Below, piece after piece: positions 17,239 through 25,649 of a stretch of 64,000 nt of DNA. This DNA is from an uncultured Anderseniella sp. (GTDB taxonomy: Bacteria; Pseudomonadota; Alphaproteobacteria; Rhizobiales; Aestuariivirgaceae), in contig CANKYU010000001.1 in NCBI GenBank assembly GCA_947488295.1, positions 434,001 through 498,000 on the forward strand, read 5' to 3'. The translations under genes were made by a program, and so were the position numbers. How positions within the stretch are numbered: the stretch's first letter is position 1; every line of letters begins with the position of its first letter. Under the pieces are notes generated by a model. That model ran no database searches. It was not told the DNA's origin and was given only the letters and a program-made list of their open reading frames with translations.

Positions 17239-18012
17239 ATGGGACTGGACGTATCGATATGGGCGGCATTCTTTGCCGGACTGCTGAGTTTTCTGAGCCC
17301 TTGCGTACTGCCGCTGGTGCCGCCTTACCTGTGCTTCATTGCCGGTACGTCACTTGAAGAACTGACGGGAGAATCTGAAACCGACAATTCCGTACAGCGC
17401 AGGGCACTGGCTGCCTCGGTCCTGTTCGTACTGGGATTTTCCACCGTGTTCATTGCGCTGGGTGCATCCGCCAGTGTGATCGGGCAGTGGCTCAGGGAAG
17501 CCACCACCTGGGAAATCACCATCGGCAGCATGAACTTCCCTGTGCTGACGTCGGTCGCCGGTGTCATCATCATCATCATGGGGCTGCACTTTCTCGGTGC
17601 GTTCCGCATCGGTTTCCTGTCGCGTGAAGTGCGCTATCAGCAGGAAGCAAAACCGGTTGGGCTGTTCGGCGCCTATGCCATCGGGCTTGCCTTTGCGCTC
17701 GGATGGACGCCGTGCATCGGACCGGTTCTGGCGGCTATCCTGACGGTCGCCGGGTCGGCTGACAGTGTGACCAAGGGAGCGGGGTTGCTGGCGATATATT
17801 CTGCCGGGCTGGGTGTGCCGTTCCTGCTGGCAGCCGTTGCCATGCCGCAGTTCCTGGTGTTCATGAAAAAGTTTCGCCGCCATCTCGGCCTGGTTGAAAA
17901 GACCATGGGCGGCATGCTGGTGGTGACAGGCGTGCTGTTCCTGACCGGCACGTTTACCGCGCTGTCCTACTGGATGATTGAAACTTTCCCCGGGCTTGCC
18001 ACCTTGGGCTAA
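17239..18012 (+). CDS. ccdA: Cytochrome c biogenesis protein CcdA
   Basis: A 257-residue, six-helix membrane protein of the DsbD/CcdA family. The two redox cysteines sit in the characteristic LSPCVLPLVPPYLCFIAG and LGWTPCIGPVLAAIL motifs. It carries reducing equivalents from cytoplasmic thioredoxin to periplasmic thiol proteins, mainly for cytochrome c maturation. I chose ATG 17239, with AAGGAAAA just upstream; an earlier in-frame start lacks both a ribosome-binding site and family similarity. No other ccm genes are adjacent. Confidence 0.92.
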   Translation: MGLDVSIWAAFFAGLLSFLSPCVLPLVPPYLCFIAGTSLEELTGESETDNSVQRRALAASVLFVLGFSTVFIALGASASVIGQWLREATTWEITIGSMNFPVLTSVAGVIIIIMGLHFLGAFRIGFLSREVRYQQEAKPVGLFGAYAIGLAFALGWTPCIGPVLAAILTVAGSADSVTKGAGLLAIYSAGLGVPFLLAAVAMPQFLVFMKKFRRHLGLVEKTMGGMLVVTGVLFLTGTFTALSYWMIETFPGLATLG

Positions 18013-18040
18013 ATCATAAACCTGATCGCTTTCAAAAGTG

Positions 18041-18083
18041 CTAGAGCAACTTTATGGGTTCAGTCGAACCCATGTTGCTCTAG
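18041..18083. repeat. Intergenic palindromic repeat with TAGAGC ends
   Basis: CTAGAGCAAC-TTT-ATGGGTTC-AGTC-GAACCCAT-GTTGCTCTAG forms a nearly perfect hairpin with a 3-base bulge. A degraded copy lies at 53196-53236, and the larger inverted-repeat element at 58366-58538 has the same TAGAGC termini. It looks like a dispersed repeat family, and it also sits where it could terminate ccdA transcription. Confidence 0.65.
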
Positions 18084-18121
18084 ACTTGCTTCCATTCACT
18101 TGTCTTTGAATGGAGAATCTC

Positions 18122-18376
18122 ATGAAAGTTACTGTCGATATCGATTGCACGCCGGAAGAGGCGCGCACGTTTTTCGGACTGCCTGATGTGCAGCCGATGC
18201 AAAAGGCCATGATGGCCAAGATGCAGGCCCAGATGGAAAGCCAGATGGATCAGCTCGATCCATCAGAAATCATGAAAACCTGGATGACACCGGGCATTGA
18301 GGGGTTCGGCCAGATCCAAAAAGCCATGTGGGCGGCAGCAACCACCGGGAAGCCGGCAAAACCGGCCAAGGACTAG
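18122..18376 (+). CDS. DUF6489 family small protein
   Basis: An 84-residue protein. It starts MKVTVDIDCTPEEARTFFGL, followed by a Met/Gln-rich amphipathic helix (MQKAMMAKMQAQMESQMDQL) and a Lys/Pro/Ala-rich tail. This is the alphaproteobacterial DUF6489 pattern, whose function is not known. GGAGAAT lies just upstream of the ATG at 18122. The helical part resembles phasin- or polyhydroxyalkanoate-associated helices, but that is only a resemblance. Confidence 0.75.
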   Translation: MKVTVDIDCTPEEARTFFGLPDVQPMQKAMMAKMQAQMESQMDQLDPSEIMKTWMTPGIEGFGQIQKAMWAAATTGKPAKPAKD

Positions 18377-18493
18377 GCGCCGGGGCTGTGAAAGAACTGG
18401 GCCTGGCCTGGTCCTGTTCAGTTTCACGGCCAATTTCCGGCACAGACACCGCGAAATGAAAACCGACACCGGCCAGCGAGGTGGAACAAAAAC

Positions 18494-19519
18494 ATGTGGC
18501 GTCGCACCCATTTTCCGGCCAGCTCGATTGTGCACATCTTCGCGGCCAGTCTGGCATTGATATATGCCTGGCATGTTTCGCAGTCTGTCTATCTCACAAC
18601 AGGCCTGCAGTTTATTGCACCGCTTCTGGTGATCATGACATTCCACCTCATCTGGATTGCGGCCACGCAAGGTCTGTCACGCGGGTTTTCAATCATCGTC
18701 TACCGGCGCAGCGCGCAATCGGCTGTCGGCCTGGCATTTGTTGTCCTGTCGGTAAACGCCATTGCGCCAATGCCGGCCCAAGCTGCGGACCTCATGGAGC
18801 TCGGTGGCGTACTGGTGGTGGTATTCTGTGTTGCGATTATTACCATCATTGCGGGCATTGCCGCCTTCGCTGTCTATGTGTTTTTCAAGACGTGCGCAGC
18901 AATCATCAGGCGCTTCAGGCGCAATGACCGGCACGACAGTAACAGCCGTCTTTTCGATTTCGGCAGTATTGCCGCAACAACTCTCGTGCTGTGCCTTGCG
19001 AGCCTTGAGGGTCTTCCGAACACCTATGCCTTCGGGCCTGCCGGCCGCAGCACAGCGTCGTACCATGTCGGCGCGGGTCCGGACCATGTCTGGCAAACAA
19101 TGGAACAGGCCACGTCACCTGAATTTCCACTTCCCGGGTTTCTCAGAATCCTGCCGCATCCGGTCGACGTCGTGATTGATCAGGGAACAAGACTTGGTGC
19201 AATGCGCAAGGTAAAAATTCAGGGACGCGAGGGAACCGGTTATCTTACCTTTCGTGTCGTTGAGCGCACGTCAACGGCGGCGGTGTTCGAAGTTATCTCA
19301 GATACAAGTCCGATTGCAGCCTGGGTCGCACACAAAAGGCTTGTCTACGAGGCGGAGCCTGACGGTGATGGCACGCGGCTGAAGGTCTCTGTGGACTATG
19401 ACCGTCTTCTCGCACCAGCCTGGTTTTTCTCACCGGTTACAAAGGGAGCAGCCTTTCTTGCCGTGGACGTGCTCGCGCGCGACGTCAAATCGCGAGCCGA
19501 AGCCCGGGGCGGCGGCTGA
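18494..19519 (+). CDS. Membrane protein with C-terminal SRPBCC (START-like) domain
   Basis: A 341-residue protein. The N-terminal ~150 residues hold four hydrophobic segments, then a basic linker (RRFRRNDRHDSNSR) and one more hydrophobic segment around 157-170. Residues ~185-335 look like an SRPBCC/polyketide-cyclase-like fold: GAGPDHVWQTME, then beta-strands and a C-terminal long helix. Such domains bind hydrophobic ligands. I do not recognise the full architecture as a named family. It is convergent with ppk2, 13 bases away. Confidence 0.6.
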   Translation: MWRRTHFPASSIVHIFAASLALIYAWHVSQSVYLTTGLQFIAPLLVIMTFHLIWIAATQGLSRGFSIIVYRRSAQSAVGLAFVVLSVNAIAPMPAQAADLMELGGVLVVVFCVAIITIIAGIAAFAVYVFFKTCAAIIRRFRRNDRHDSNSRLFDFGSIAATTLVLCLASLEGLPNTYAFGPAGRSTASYHVGAGPDHVWQTMEQATSPEFPLPGFLRILPHPVDVVIDQGTRLGAMRKVKIQGREGTGYLTFRVVERTSTAAVFEVISDTSPIAAWVAHKRLVYEAEPDGDGTRLKVSVDYDRLLAPAWFFSPVTKGAAFLAVDVLARDVKSRAEARGGG

Positions 19520-19532
19520 ATTGTAAGCACGC

Positions 19533-20369
19533 CTAAATCGAATGATGGATCTCCGGTACAAACGTCTGCTCGTCCATGGGCGGGCGGACATAACCGGCCT
19601 GTTCCGGGCGTTCTTCCAGGTCCACGGTTTCCGGCGTGACGTCTTCGTACGGTATCAATGACAGCAAGTGACTGATGCAGTTGAGACGAGCGTGTTTCTT
19701 GACGTCGGACGCCACGACATACCATGGCGCCTGCTTTATGTCGGTATGGGCAAACATCATGTCCTTGGCTTTCGAATAGTCGACCCAGCGTTTTCGGCTT
19801 TCCAGATCCATTGGGCTCAGTTTCCAGCGCTTGGTGGGATCTGTCAGGCGTTTTTGAAACCGGCGTTCCTGTTCTTCATCGCTGACCGAGAACCAGTACT
19901 TGATCAACTGAATGCCGGCGCGTACCAGCATGCGTTCGAATTCGGGACAGCTGCGCATGAATTCCCGGTATTCTTCGTCCGTACAAAACCCCATGACCCG
20001 TTCGACACCGGCGCGATTGTACCAGGACCGGTCAAAGATAACGATCTCTCCGGCTGCCGGCAGGTGCGGCACATAGCGCTGGAAATACCACTGGGTTTTT
20101 TCCCGTTCCGTCGGCGCGGGCAGGGCTACCACGTGGCAGATGCGCGGATTCAGGGCTTCGGTGATACGCTTGATGGTGCCGCCTTTGCCGGCAGCGTCGC
20201 GGCCCTCAAAAACAATGGCCACCCTGTGACCGGTGTGTTTTACCCATTCCTGAAGTTTGACCAGTTCGATTTGTTGCCGGGTCAACGCCTTTTCATAGGC
20301 CGCGTTGCAAATCTTCTTGCCATTATGCTGCGGCTTGCCGGCAAGCTTGTTGTCAGCGCTTTTTGACAT
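19533..20369 (-). CDS. ppk2: Polyphosphate kinase 2 family protein
   Basis: A 278-residue PPK2. It has Walker A GRDAAGKGGTIKRI at residues 56-69, a WYFQRYVPHLPAAGEIVIFDRSWYNRAGVERVMGF segment containing Walker B, and the lid region YWFSVSDEEQERRFQKRL. It transfers phosphate between polyphosphate and nucleotides. Length and the single PPK2 domain fit a class that phosphorylates NDP (class I), but the class is an inference. It is monocistronic, ending against a convergent gene. Confidence 0.92.
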   Translation of the reverse strand: MSKSADNKLAGKPQHNGKKICNAAYEKALTRQQIELVKLQEWVKHTGHRVAIVFEGRDAAGKGGTIKRITEALNPRICHVVALPAPTEREKTQWYFQRYVPHLPAAGEIVIFDRSWYNRAGVERVMGFCTDEEYREFMRSCPEFERMLVRAGIQLIKYWFSVSDEEQERRFQKRLTDPTKRWKLSPMDLESRKRWVDYSKAKDMMFAHTDIKQAPWYVVASDVKKHARLNCISHLLSLIPYEDVTPETVDLEERPEQAGYVRPPMDEQTFVPEIHHSI

Positions 20370-20458
20370 GTACCTTTCCTCCCGTATGCTCCCTTACGGC
20401 ATCACAGCATGGGCATGAAGGTGAAGCAAGGCGGGGCAACGGATCGAGAAACGGACAA

Positions 20459-21358
20459 TTATCCGCCTTGTTCCTGCAGCAACCGCGCCCGGACTGGTTC
20501 AGAACCGGCAAAATGATCAAGAACCGCGCGTACACGTGCGGTGTGGCGCAGATCGGGATGCGTCAGGAGCCAGAGTTCGACGGCAACTTCATCGACATGG
20601 GCGCCAAGGCGGATCAGTTCCGGGTCCGGTTCCGCCAGATAATCCGGCAGGACCGCTATTCCGATGCCTGAACGGACCCCTGTGTAGAGCCCGAGCACTG
20701 TGTCCGCCGTGCAGACACACGCATCATCATATCCGTTGTCTTTCATCCAGGAGTGCAGCTGACTATAGGGCATAGACGGGCTCGGTCCGAGCCATGGTAG
20801 CGAAGCCAGCGATTGTGGGTCCTGCGCGCTCAGTTCAACGTTGTGCCGAGCATAAATGCCCTGGCTGATGATACCCAGCTTACGTCCAAACAGATGTGGG
20901 TCCGGGGTTGAAGACGGCCGGATCGCAATGTCAGCTTCCCTGAGAGACAGATCGGAAATCTCATTGGAAACGACGATTTCAAGCGTGATGTCTGGCTCAA
21001 GCCGTCTCAACCGGGCGATCTCCGGCGCAAGCAGCGCGTACAGAAGCGTATCGGTTGTCGCGATGCGTACCAGTCCGGACGGCCGCAGATCACGGCCCGA
21101 CATGCGCCGTTCTGTTTTGTTGGTCAACTCGGCAATCTGGCGCGCTGCAGCCACGATCTCTTCACCGGCGGCCGTTGGCTGATATCCGCTACGGAACCGC
21201 TCGAACAACCGCACACCAAGCTTTTCTTCAACCGCGTTTATTCGTCGAAACATCGTCGGATGGCTCGATCCGGCCTGCCGGGCGGCGCCGGACAGTGATC
21301 CTGCATCCGCAATCTGCAGGACGATCTTGTAGTCGTTCCAGTCAAGAGAGCTGTTCAT
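20459..21358 (-). CDS. LysR-family transcriptional regulator
   Basis: A 299-residue LysR regulator. The helix-turn-helix is at about residues 15-40 (ADAGSLSGAARQAGSSHPTMFRRINAVEEKLG), followed by the usual linker helix and an effector-binding domain. I chose ATG 21358. The open frame continues far upstream but shows no coding similarity there. It is divergent from the quinone-reductase gene, with a T-N11-A-like inverted repeat between them, so it probably regulates that gene. Confidence 0.9.
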   Translation of the reverse strand: MNSSLDWNDYKIVLQIADAGSLSGAARQAGSSHPTMFRRINAVEEKLGVRLFERFRSGYQPTAAGEEIVAAARQIAELTNKTERRMSGRDLRPSGLVRIATTDTLLYALLAPEIARLRRLEPDITLEIVVSNEISDLSLREADIAIRPSSTPDPHLFGRKLGIISQGIYARHNVELSAQDPQSLASLPWLGPSPSMPYSQLHSWMKDNGYDDACVCTADTVLGLYTGVRSGIGIAVLPDYLAEPDPELIRLGAHVDEVAVELWLLTHPDLRHTARVRAVLDHFAGSEPVRARLLQEQGG

Positions 21359-21379
21359 TTTTGAAAAGTCCGTCTGCAA

Positions 21380-21402
21380 TTTTGTTCGATTTACTAACAA
21401 AA
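21380..21402. promoter_or_regulatory. Candidate LysR binding site
   Basis: TTTTGTT-N9-AACAAAA is an inverted repeat in the 95-base divergent region between the LysR gene and the flavoprotein gene. It lies 22 bases before the regulator start and about 50 bases before the target start, the normal position for autoregulation plus activation. Confidence 0.5.
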
Positions 21403-21453
21403 TAGAACATCGGATGATAGTCCGGACAGAGATACTCGCAGGAGCCAGCCAAA

Positions 21454-22182
21454 TTGCACGCACACATCGTTCATGCTCATCCAGAGCCATCGTCGTACAA
21501 CGGCACGTTGACCAGAACCGCCCGTCAATCCTTGCTGGATTGCGGCTACAGTGTAACCACAAATGACCTGCATCGGTTGAACTTCGATCCGGTAGAGCGA
21601 GGAGCGCACTATGCGGACCGATCCGATACGGAGACGTTTTCGGCCCTGGCCGAGCAGCGTCATGCCTGGCAAAACGGCACGTTACCAAAGCAAATCCAGA
21701 CCGAGATTGGTAATCTGGAACGTGCTGACTTGATTATCTTGCAGTTCCCCCTGTGGTGGCATGGGCCACCCGCCATACTGAAGGGGTGGATGGATCGGGT
21801 TTTCGTGAATGGCGGGCTCTACACCAGCCAGATGCGCTACGGTACCGGTTACTTCAAAGGTAAGCGGGCGCTGGTGTCTGTCACCACGGGTGCACCTCGC
21901 AAGGCGTTCGGACCCGGCAGTCGTGGCGGTGATTTTGAAACCATGCTTTGGCCGGTTCACTATTCCCTGCATTACATGGGTTTTTCGGTCTTGCCGCCTT
22001 TCGTTTCCTACGGTGTTCAAGGCCATGGCTACAGCTATGAGGACGAAGACAGCCTGCACTCACGGCTGGCGCAGAACCTGACCGATTGGCGCCTGCACCT
22101 GTCGACCCTGGACGAAGCAGAGCCTATCCTGTTTCAGGGTTGGAACGACTGGGATGACGACGGAAAAGCCATCAGTCGATGA
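21454..22182 (+). CDS. NAD(P)H:quinone oxidoreductase-like flavodoxin-fold protein
   Basis: A 242-residue flavoprotein of the NQO1/MdaB type. It starts at TTG 21454 with AGGAG 9 bases upstream, giving HIVHAHPEPSSYNGTLT, the phosphate-binding loop of the family. FPLWWHGPPAILKGWMDRVF and TTGAPRKAFGP are further signatures. It should reduce quinones by two electrons with FMN or FAD. The divergent LysR gene is its likely regulator. Confidence 0.85.
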   Translation: MHAHIVHAHPEPSSYNGTLTRTARQSLLDCGYSVTTNDLHRLNFDPVERGAHYADRSDTETFSALAEQRHAWQNGTLPKQIQTEIGNLERADLIILQFPLWWHGPPAILKGWMDRVFVNGGLYTSQMRYGTGYFKGKRALVSVTTGAPRKAFGPGSRGGDFETMLWPVHYSLHYMGFSVLPPFVSYGVQGHGYSYEDEDSLHSRLAQNLTDWRLHLSTLDEAEPILFQGWNDWDDDGKAISR

Positions 22183-22332
22183 TGAAAGGCCAAACGCTTT
22201 CCGGCCTGGCCGGCGCAAGTTTGCCGGCAAAATCCGGGTTGCCGGCATCGAGTCAACTGACATTGCGGTTCGCCATTGACCGTTACCGCCGGGATGTAAG
22301 ACCTGATCGTATGTTCAGGGCCGCAGCAAGTC

Positions 22333-23202
22333 TCATTCAGCCGCTATTGAGGCCCGGCGGGTCAAGTGAAACGTCTGGCCATCCAGCAGCAATGCCTGAC
22401 CGGTTGTCACGCGTTCGCGATCAGGAAGTACGTCCAGCGATGGCCACAGACCGGTTTTCAGACCGTGTGCGTATCCTGCCGGTAAATTTTCCGCCCGTAT
22501 GCCTTCAGCTGCGGTAAGGGCATCAAACTCAATTGCATGATGCGTAATGCCGAGGCCGTCCGGTTCAGGCCTCAGCAAGGACGCCCAGACCCGGCTGGTG
22601 CCGTCATTGGCGGGCATGCCAAGCGCACCTGTGTTGTGCCAGCAGCGATTGCCGATTGTCCTGGTGAACGGGATGCCGGTGTGTCCCGCAATCACCAGAT
22701 CAGCACCGGCGTCATCCAGTTCCTGCTCAAACTCGATGTCGGGCAGGGACGCAAACATGAAGCGGTTGGTCTGCTGGACGGAGCCATGCACAACCCGTGC
22801 GGAGATACCGCTGATCGAGAAAGTCAGCTGCCGGGGCAGCCCAGACATCCATTGTCTGCTTTGTACAGACAGGGTCGCCACAGCATGGGCATACCAGCGT
22901 GCAGACGCAACATCGCAGGCAGAGCCCTCTTCAAATCCGCAGCCGCAATCAGCCGCACCCAGTGCAATCTGTTCTTCGACATTGCCCTTGATGGCGTGCC
23001 ACCGGCGCGCTGCCATGAACTGCACCGACGCCTCGGTGTCGGCACAGTAGGCGACCGCATCGCCTGAGTGAATGACACAGGCGTCGCTGATGCCAAGTGA
23101 CAATTGCAGTTCGGCGAGCGCCTTAAGTGCCTGCAGGTTGCCGTAGGCACCGCCGCAGATCAGCACCGGTTCGGTGAAGGTTCCCAGATCAACTGTTTTC
23201 AT
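22333..23202 (-). CDS. Metallophosphoesterase-fold protein with missing metal ligands
   Basis: A 289-residue protein with the layout of calcineurin-like phosphoesterases (YfcE/MPE type): GNLQAL, IHSGD, KGNVE, VVHGS and IAGHTGIPF in order. The first motif is GGAYGN where active enzymes have DxHGN, so both the Asp and the His are lost. The last GHxH is GHTG, losing another His. GD, GN, the lone His and GH remain. It is probably not a normal phosphatase. It starts 6 bases after the nitrile hydratase accessory gene, so it belongs to that operon. Confidence 0.75.
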   Translation of the reverse strand: MKTVDLGTFTEPVLICGGAYGNLQALKALAELQLSLGISDACVIHSGDAVAYCADTEASVQFMAARRWHAIKGNVEEQIALGAADCGCGFEEGSACDVASARWYAHAVATLSVQSRQWMSGLPRQLTFSISGISARVVHGSVQQTNRFMFASLPDIEFEQELDDAGADLVIAGHTGIPFTRTIGNRCWHNTGALGMPANDGTSRVWASLLRPEPDGLGITHHAIEFDALTAAEGIRAENLPAGYAHGLKTGLWPSLDVLPDRERVTTGQALLLDGQTFHLTRRASIAAE

Positions 23203-23208
23203 GATTGG

Positions 23209-23568
23209 TCAGCTTCGTGTCTCGGCGCCGAGTTCAATCGGGCTGCCGTGTGGTGTGGCCTTGGCTGCCCGGTCCCAGGCATCCCTGCGTTCAAGACGTT
23301 CAGTTTCGCTCAATGCACCTTTTTCCTGGGTGATCTTCTCAAGGGCGGCGAGCCAGCGCATGTAATAGTTCTCCGCCGGGTCATCGGGACCGGCGGCGGC
23401 AATTTCCGCACTGAGCGCGGCAGCCCATTCGGCCCAGGTGAACAGGCCTTTCTCATGCAGCTTGACGGTCATGGCGAAGGCCTGCGCCTGCCAGGGTTCG
23501 GCAAACACCGCTTCATCGCCCTCCGTGACCAGGCCGGGAAGCCGTCTGACATCTTCAGGCAGGGACAA
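23209..23568 (-). CDS. Nitrile hydratase accessory/activator protein
   Basis: A 119-residue protein of the NHase beta-subunit-like accessory family (p14K/NthE type). Its LPRLPGL-like N-terminus reads [16 protein letters not shown], then FAEPWQAQAFAMTVKLHEKGLFTWAEWA, as in beta-subunit N-termini, then ENYYMRWLAALEKI. I chose the TTG at 23568 because GGGAGAG lies 7 bases upstream; an ATG at 23604 is the alternative. It overlaps the end of the beta gene by 14 bases. In cobalt NHases this protein delivers the metal by subunit exchange. Confidence 0.82.
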   Translation of the reverse strand: MSLPEDVRRLPGLVTEGDEAVFAEPWQAQAFAMTVKLHEKGLFTWAEWAAALSAEIAAAGPDDPAENYYMRWLAALEKITQEKGALSETERLERRDAWDRAAKATPHGSPIELGAETRS

Positions 23569-24217
23569 GATAACTCTCCCAAAGGTCTGCGTGCATGCAG
23601 TCATTGGCCGGGGCGTCCGCGCCCCACAGCTCCCGGGCTGCAAATCGCACCGTATAAAGGTGTTGCGGGTTTTCACCCTTGCCGTGGGCGTTGGTGTCCG
23701 GAAACACGTGGCCGTTATGGTAAGCGACGATTTCGCCTTCGCAACCACGCAGATACCGCGGCAGCCGTGTATGGCCATCCGGGTTCATGCGTATGGCGCG
23801 CACCTTGCTGCCGGTTTTGAATTTCGGTTTTGTGTCGAGGTCACGTGACGCGGGTCCGCCCTTTGCCAGAATGGCGGCGACTTCGTCCGCACCCACGGGG
23901 TCGCGATGCAAATCTCGCGGGGTTACTTCCTGCCGGCCCAGATGCACTTCACCCGGCACCACAAACCCGGTGTCCAGCATCAGCTTGATCAGGCCTTCGG
24001 TCCAGATCTGGTAATAGCTGGAGGTCATGTATTTGGCCGGGTGCATGCTTTCGCGGGCATGGCGGCCCTGGTCGATGTTCCACTGGCCGTAAAATCCCAT
24101 GGCAAGGGTCAGCGCAAAGGCACGCTTCTCCCACTGGGCATGAAACACCGGCTCGTCAATTTCCGGGTCGATGGGGCCGAGGCCATGGACGCCACCGAGA
24201 TCCTGGCCGCCGTTCAT
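23555..24217 (-). CDS. nthB: Nitrile hydratase beta subunit
   Basis: A 220-residue protein starting [19 protein letters not shown], the classic beta-subunit N-terminus. The C-terminal half is the SH3-like barrel ([26 protein letters not shown] and [19 protein letters not shown]). It pairs with the alpha subunit to hydrate nitriles to amides. It starts in a 4-base overlap with the alpha gene. No amidase is visible in the window. Confidence 0.95.
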   Translation of the reverse strand: MNGGQDLGGVHGLGPIDPEIDEPVFHAQWEKRAFALTLAMGFYGQWNIDQGRHARESMHPAKYMTSSYYQIWTEGLIKLMLDTGFVVPGEVHLGRQEVTPRDLHRDPVGADEVAAILAKGGPASRDLDTKPKFKTGSKVRAIRMNPDGHTRLPRYLRGCEGEIVAYHNGHVFPDTNAHGKGENPQHLYTVRFAARELWGADAPANDCMHADLWESYLVPA

Positions 24218-24855
24218 GACGCCACCTGGTCAGGCGTCAGTGCGAGCCCGGTACCGATCATGGAATTGCGGGTGACCAGTGTGGCAAGCTTGTCTGCGCT
24301 CCACCCCTCGGTCCCCTGCGGGCGCTGCGGAATGACCAGGTATCTGATTTCAGCGGTGGAATCCCACACCTTTACACCGACATTTTCCGGCAGTTGCACA
24401 CCAAATTCAGCCAGTACGCCGCGCGGGTCGGAAACGGCGCGCGACCGGTAGGGCGGGGCCTTGTACCAGACCGGAGGCAGTCCCAGGACGGGCCACGGAT
24501 AACACGAGCACAGCGTGCACACGACCATGTTGTGGGTGTCTTCGGTGTTTTCCACCGCCACCATGTGCTCACCCTGGCGGCCGATAAAGCCCATGTCGGC
24601 AATGGCATTGGTCGCATCGCTGCGCAGTTTTTCCATGAATGCTGCATCAGTCCAGGCTTTTGCAACCACCTGTGCCCCGTTGCGCGGGCCGACACGGGTT
24701 TCATAGGTCTCGATCAGTTCATCAAGGGCAGCCGGATCGACATAGCCTTTTTCCACCAGCAGGCTTTCCAGCGCCTTGACCCTGAGCGCGGTCTCGGACA
24801 GTTCGGAATGGTCACCGTCGTGATGGTGGTGATCGTGATCATGGTCGTGTGCCAT
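24214..24855 (-). CDS. nthA: Nitrile hydratase alpha subunit, cobalt type
   Basis: A 213-residue catalytic subunit. The metal site is VCTLCSC with Cys 113, 116 and 118; the Thr after the first Cys marks the cobalt (not iron) class. The start at 24855 gives a His/Asp-rich N-terminus ([17 protein letters not shown]) that is not part of the conserved fold and could bind cobalt or be proteolytically trimmed. VRNSMIGT-like [12 protein letters not shown] near the C-terminus is typical. The operon order is alpha, beta, accessory protein, then a degenerate phosphoesterase. Confidence 0.95.
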   Translation of the reverse strand: MAHDHDHDHHHHDGDHSELSETALRVKALESLLVEKGYVDPAALDELIETYETRVGPRNGAQVVAKAWTDAAFMEKLRSDATNAIADMGFIGRQGEHMVAVENTEDTHNMVVCTLCSCYPWPVLGLPPVWYKAPPYRSRAVSDPRGVLAEFGVQLPENVGVKVWDSTAEIRYLVIPQRPQGTEGWSADKLATLVTRNSMIGTGLALTPDQVAS

Positions 24856-24956
24856 ATGGTGGGTTACTCTCTTGATTGAACGGGCATCATACTGCAATCA
24901 ACTTATCAGACTAGGGCGCGGCCCTGACAACTCACAAATTTACAAGGATACCCAAC

Positions 24957-25640
24957 ATGGCTGTGAAACTTGCGGGCATCAAGGCATGCGTGTTCGATGC
25001 CTATGGCACATTGCTGAACGTTCATGCGCCGGTGGCGCAACTTTCCTCGCGCATCGGAAAGGACGCAGACGCGGTTTCCAAACTTTGGCGGCAGAAACAG
25101 CTGGAGTACACATGGCTGCGGTCACTGATGAAGGCGTATGTCCCGTTCTGGCAGGTTACCGGTGATGCGCTTGACTATACGCTGGAAGCGTTTTCCATCG
25201 AGGATAAGGGCCTACGCGATGACCTGATGGATCTGTACCTGCATCTGGCGGCCTATGATGATGCGGTTGTCTGTCTCAAGGCCCTGAAGCAGCTGGGTGT
25301 CGGCACCGCCATCCTGTCCAACGGATCGCCGGACATGCTGGATGCGGCGGTGAAATCGTCCGGGATCGATGCCTTTCTGGATGAAAACATTTCAGTGGAC
25401 GATGTTGGGATTTTCAAGCCTGACCCGCGTGTGTACCAGCAGGCGGTGGATCGTATGGGCGTTTCACAGAGATCGGAAATCTGTTTCGTGTCGGCCAATA
25501 CCTGGGACGCACAGGCATCGAAAAGCTTTGGTTTCCAGGTTGCCCGCATCGACCGGTACGGCCTCAAGGACGACCGCATTCCCGGCACGCCCGACATGCT
25601 GCTCGACAGCCTGGAAGAGCTGCCTGGTGTGGTGAGGTAG
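24957..25640 (+). CDS. Haloacid dehalogenase, type II (L-2-haloacid dehalogenase)
   Basis: A 227-residue HAD hydrolase. Asp14 in VFDAYGTLLNVHAP is the nucleophile, followed by ILSNGSPDML and KPDPRVYQ, then SANTWDAQASKSFGF, which matches the SSNAWDA motif of L-2-haloacid dehalogenases. It would hydrolyse L-2-haloacids to D-2-hydroxyacids. It is divergent from the nitrile hydratase operon and followed 9 bases later by a GST-like gene, probably in one transcript. Confidence 0.87.
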   Translation: MAVKLAGIKACVFDAYGTLLNVHAPVAQLSSRIGKDADAVSKLWRQKQLEYTWLRSLMKAYVPFWQVTGDALDYTLEAFSIEDKGLRDDLMDLYLHLAAYDDAVVCLKALKQLGVGTAILSNGSPDMLDAAVKSSGIDAFLDENISVDDVGIFKPDPRVYQQAVDRMGVSQRSEICFVSANTWDAQASKSFGFQVARIDRYGLKDDRIPGTPDMLLDSLEELPGVVR

Positions 25641-25649
25641 AGACGCAAA

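Noticed and set aside
22201..22250. Cluster of GCCGGC palindromes between the quinone reductase and phosphoesterase genes
   Set aside because: They are short, do not make one stable stem with a T-run, and may reflect GC-rich drift; possible terminator but not supported.
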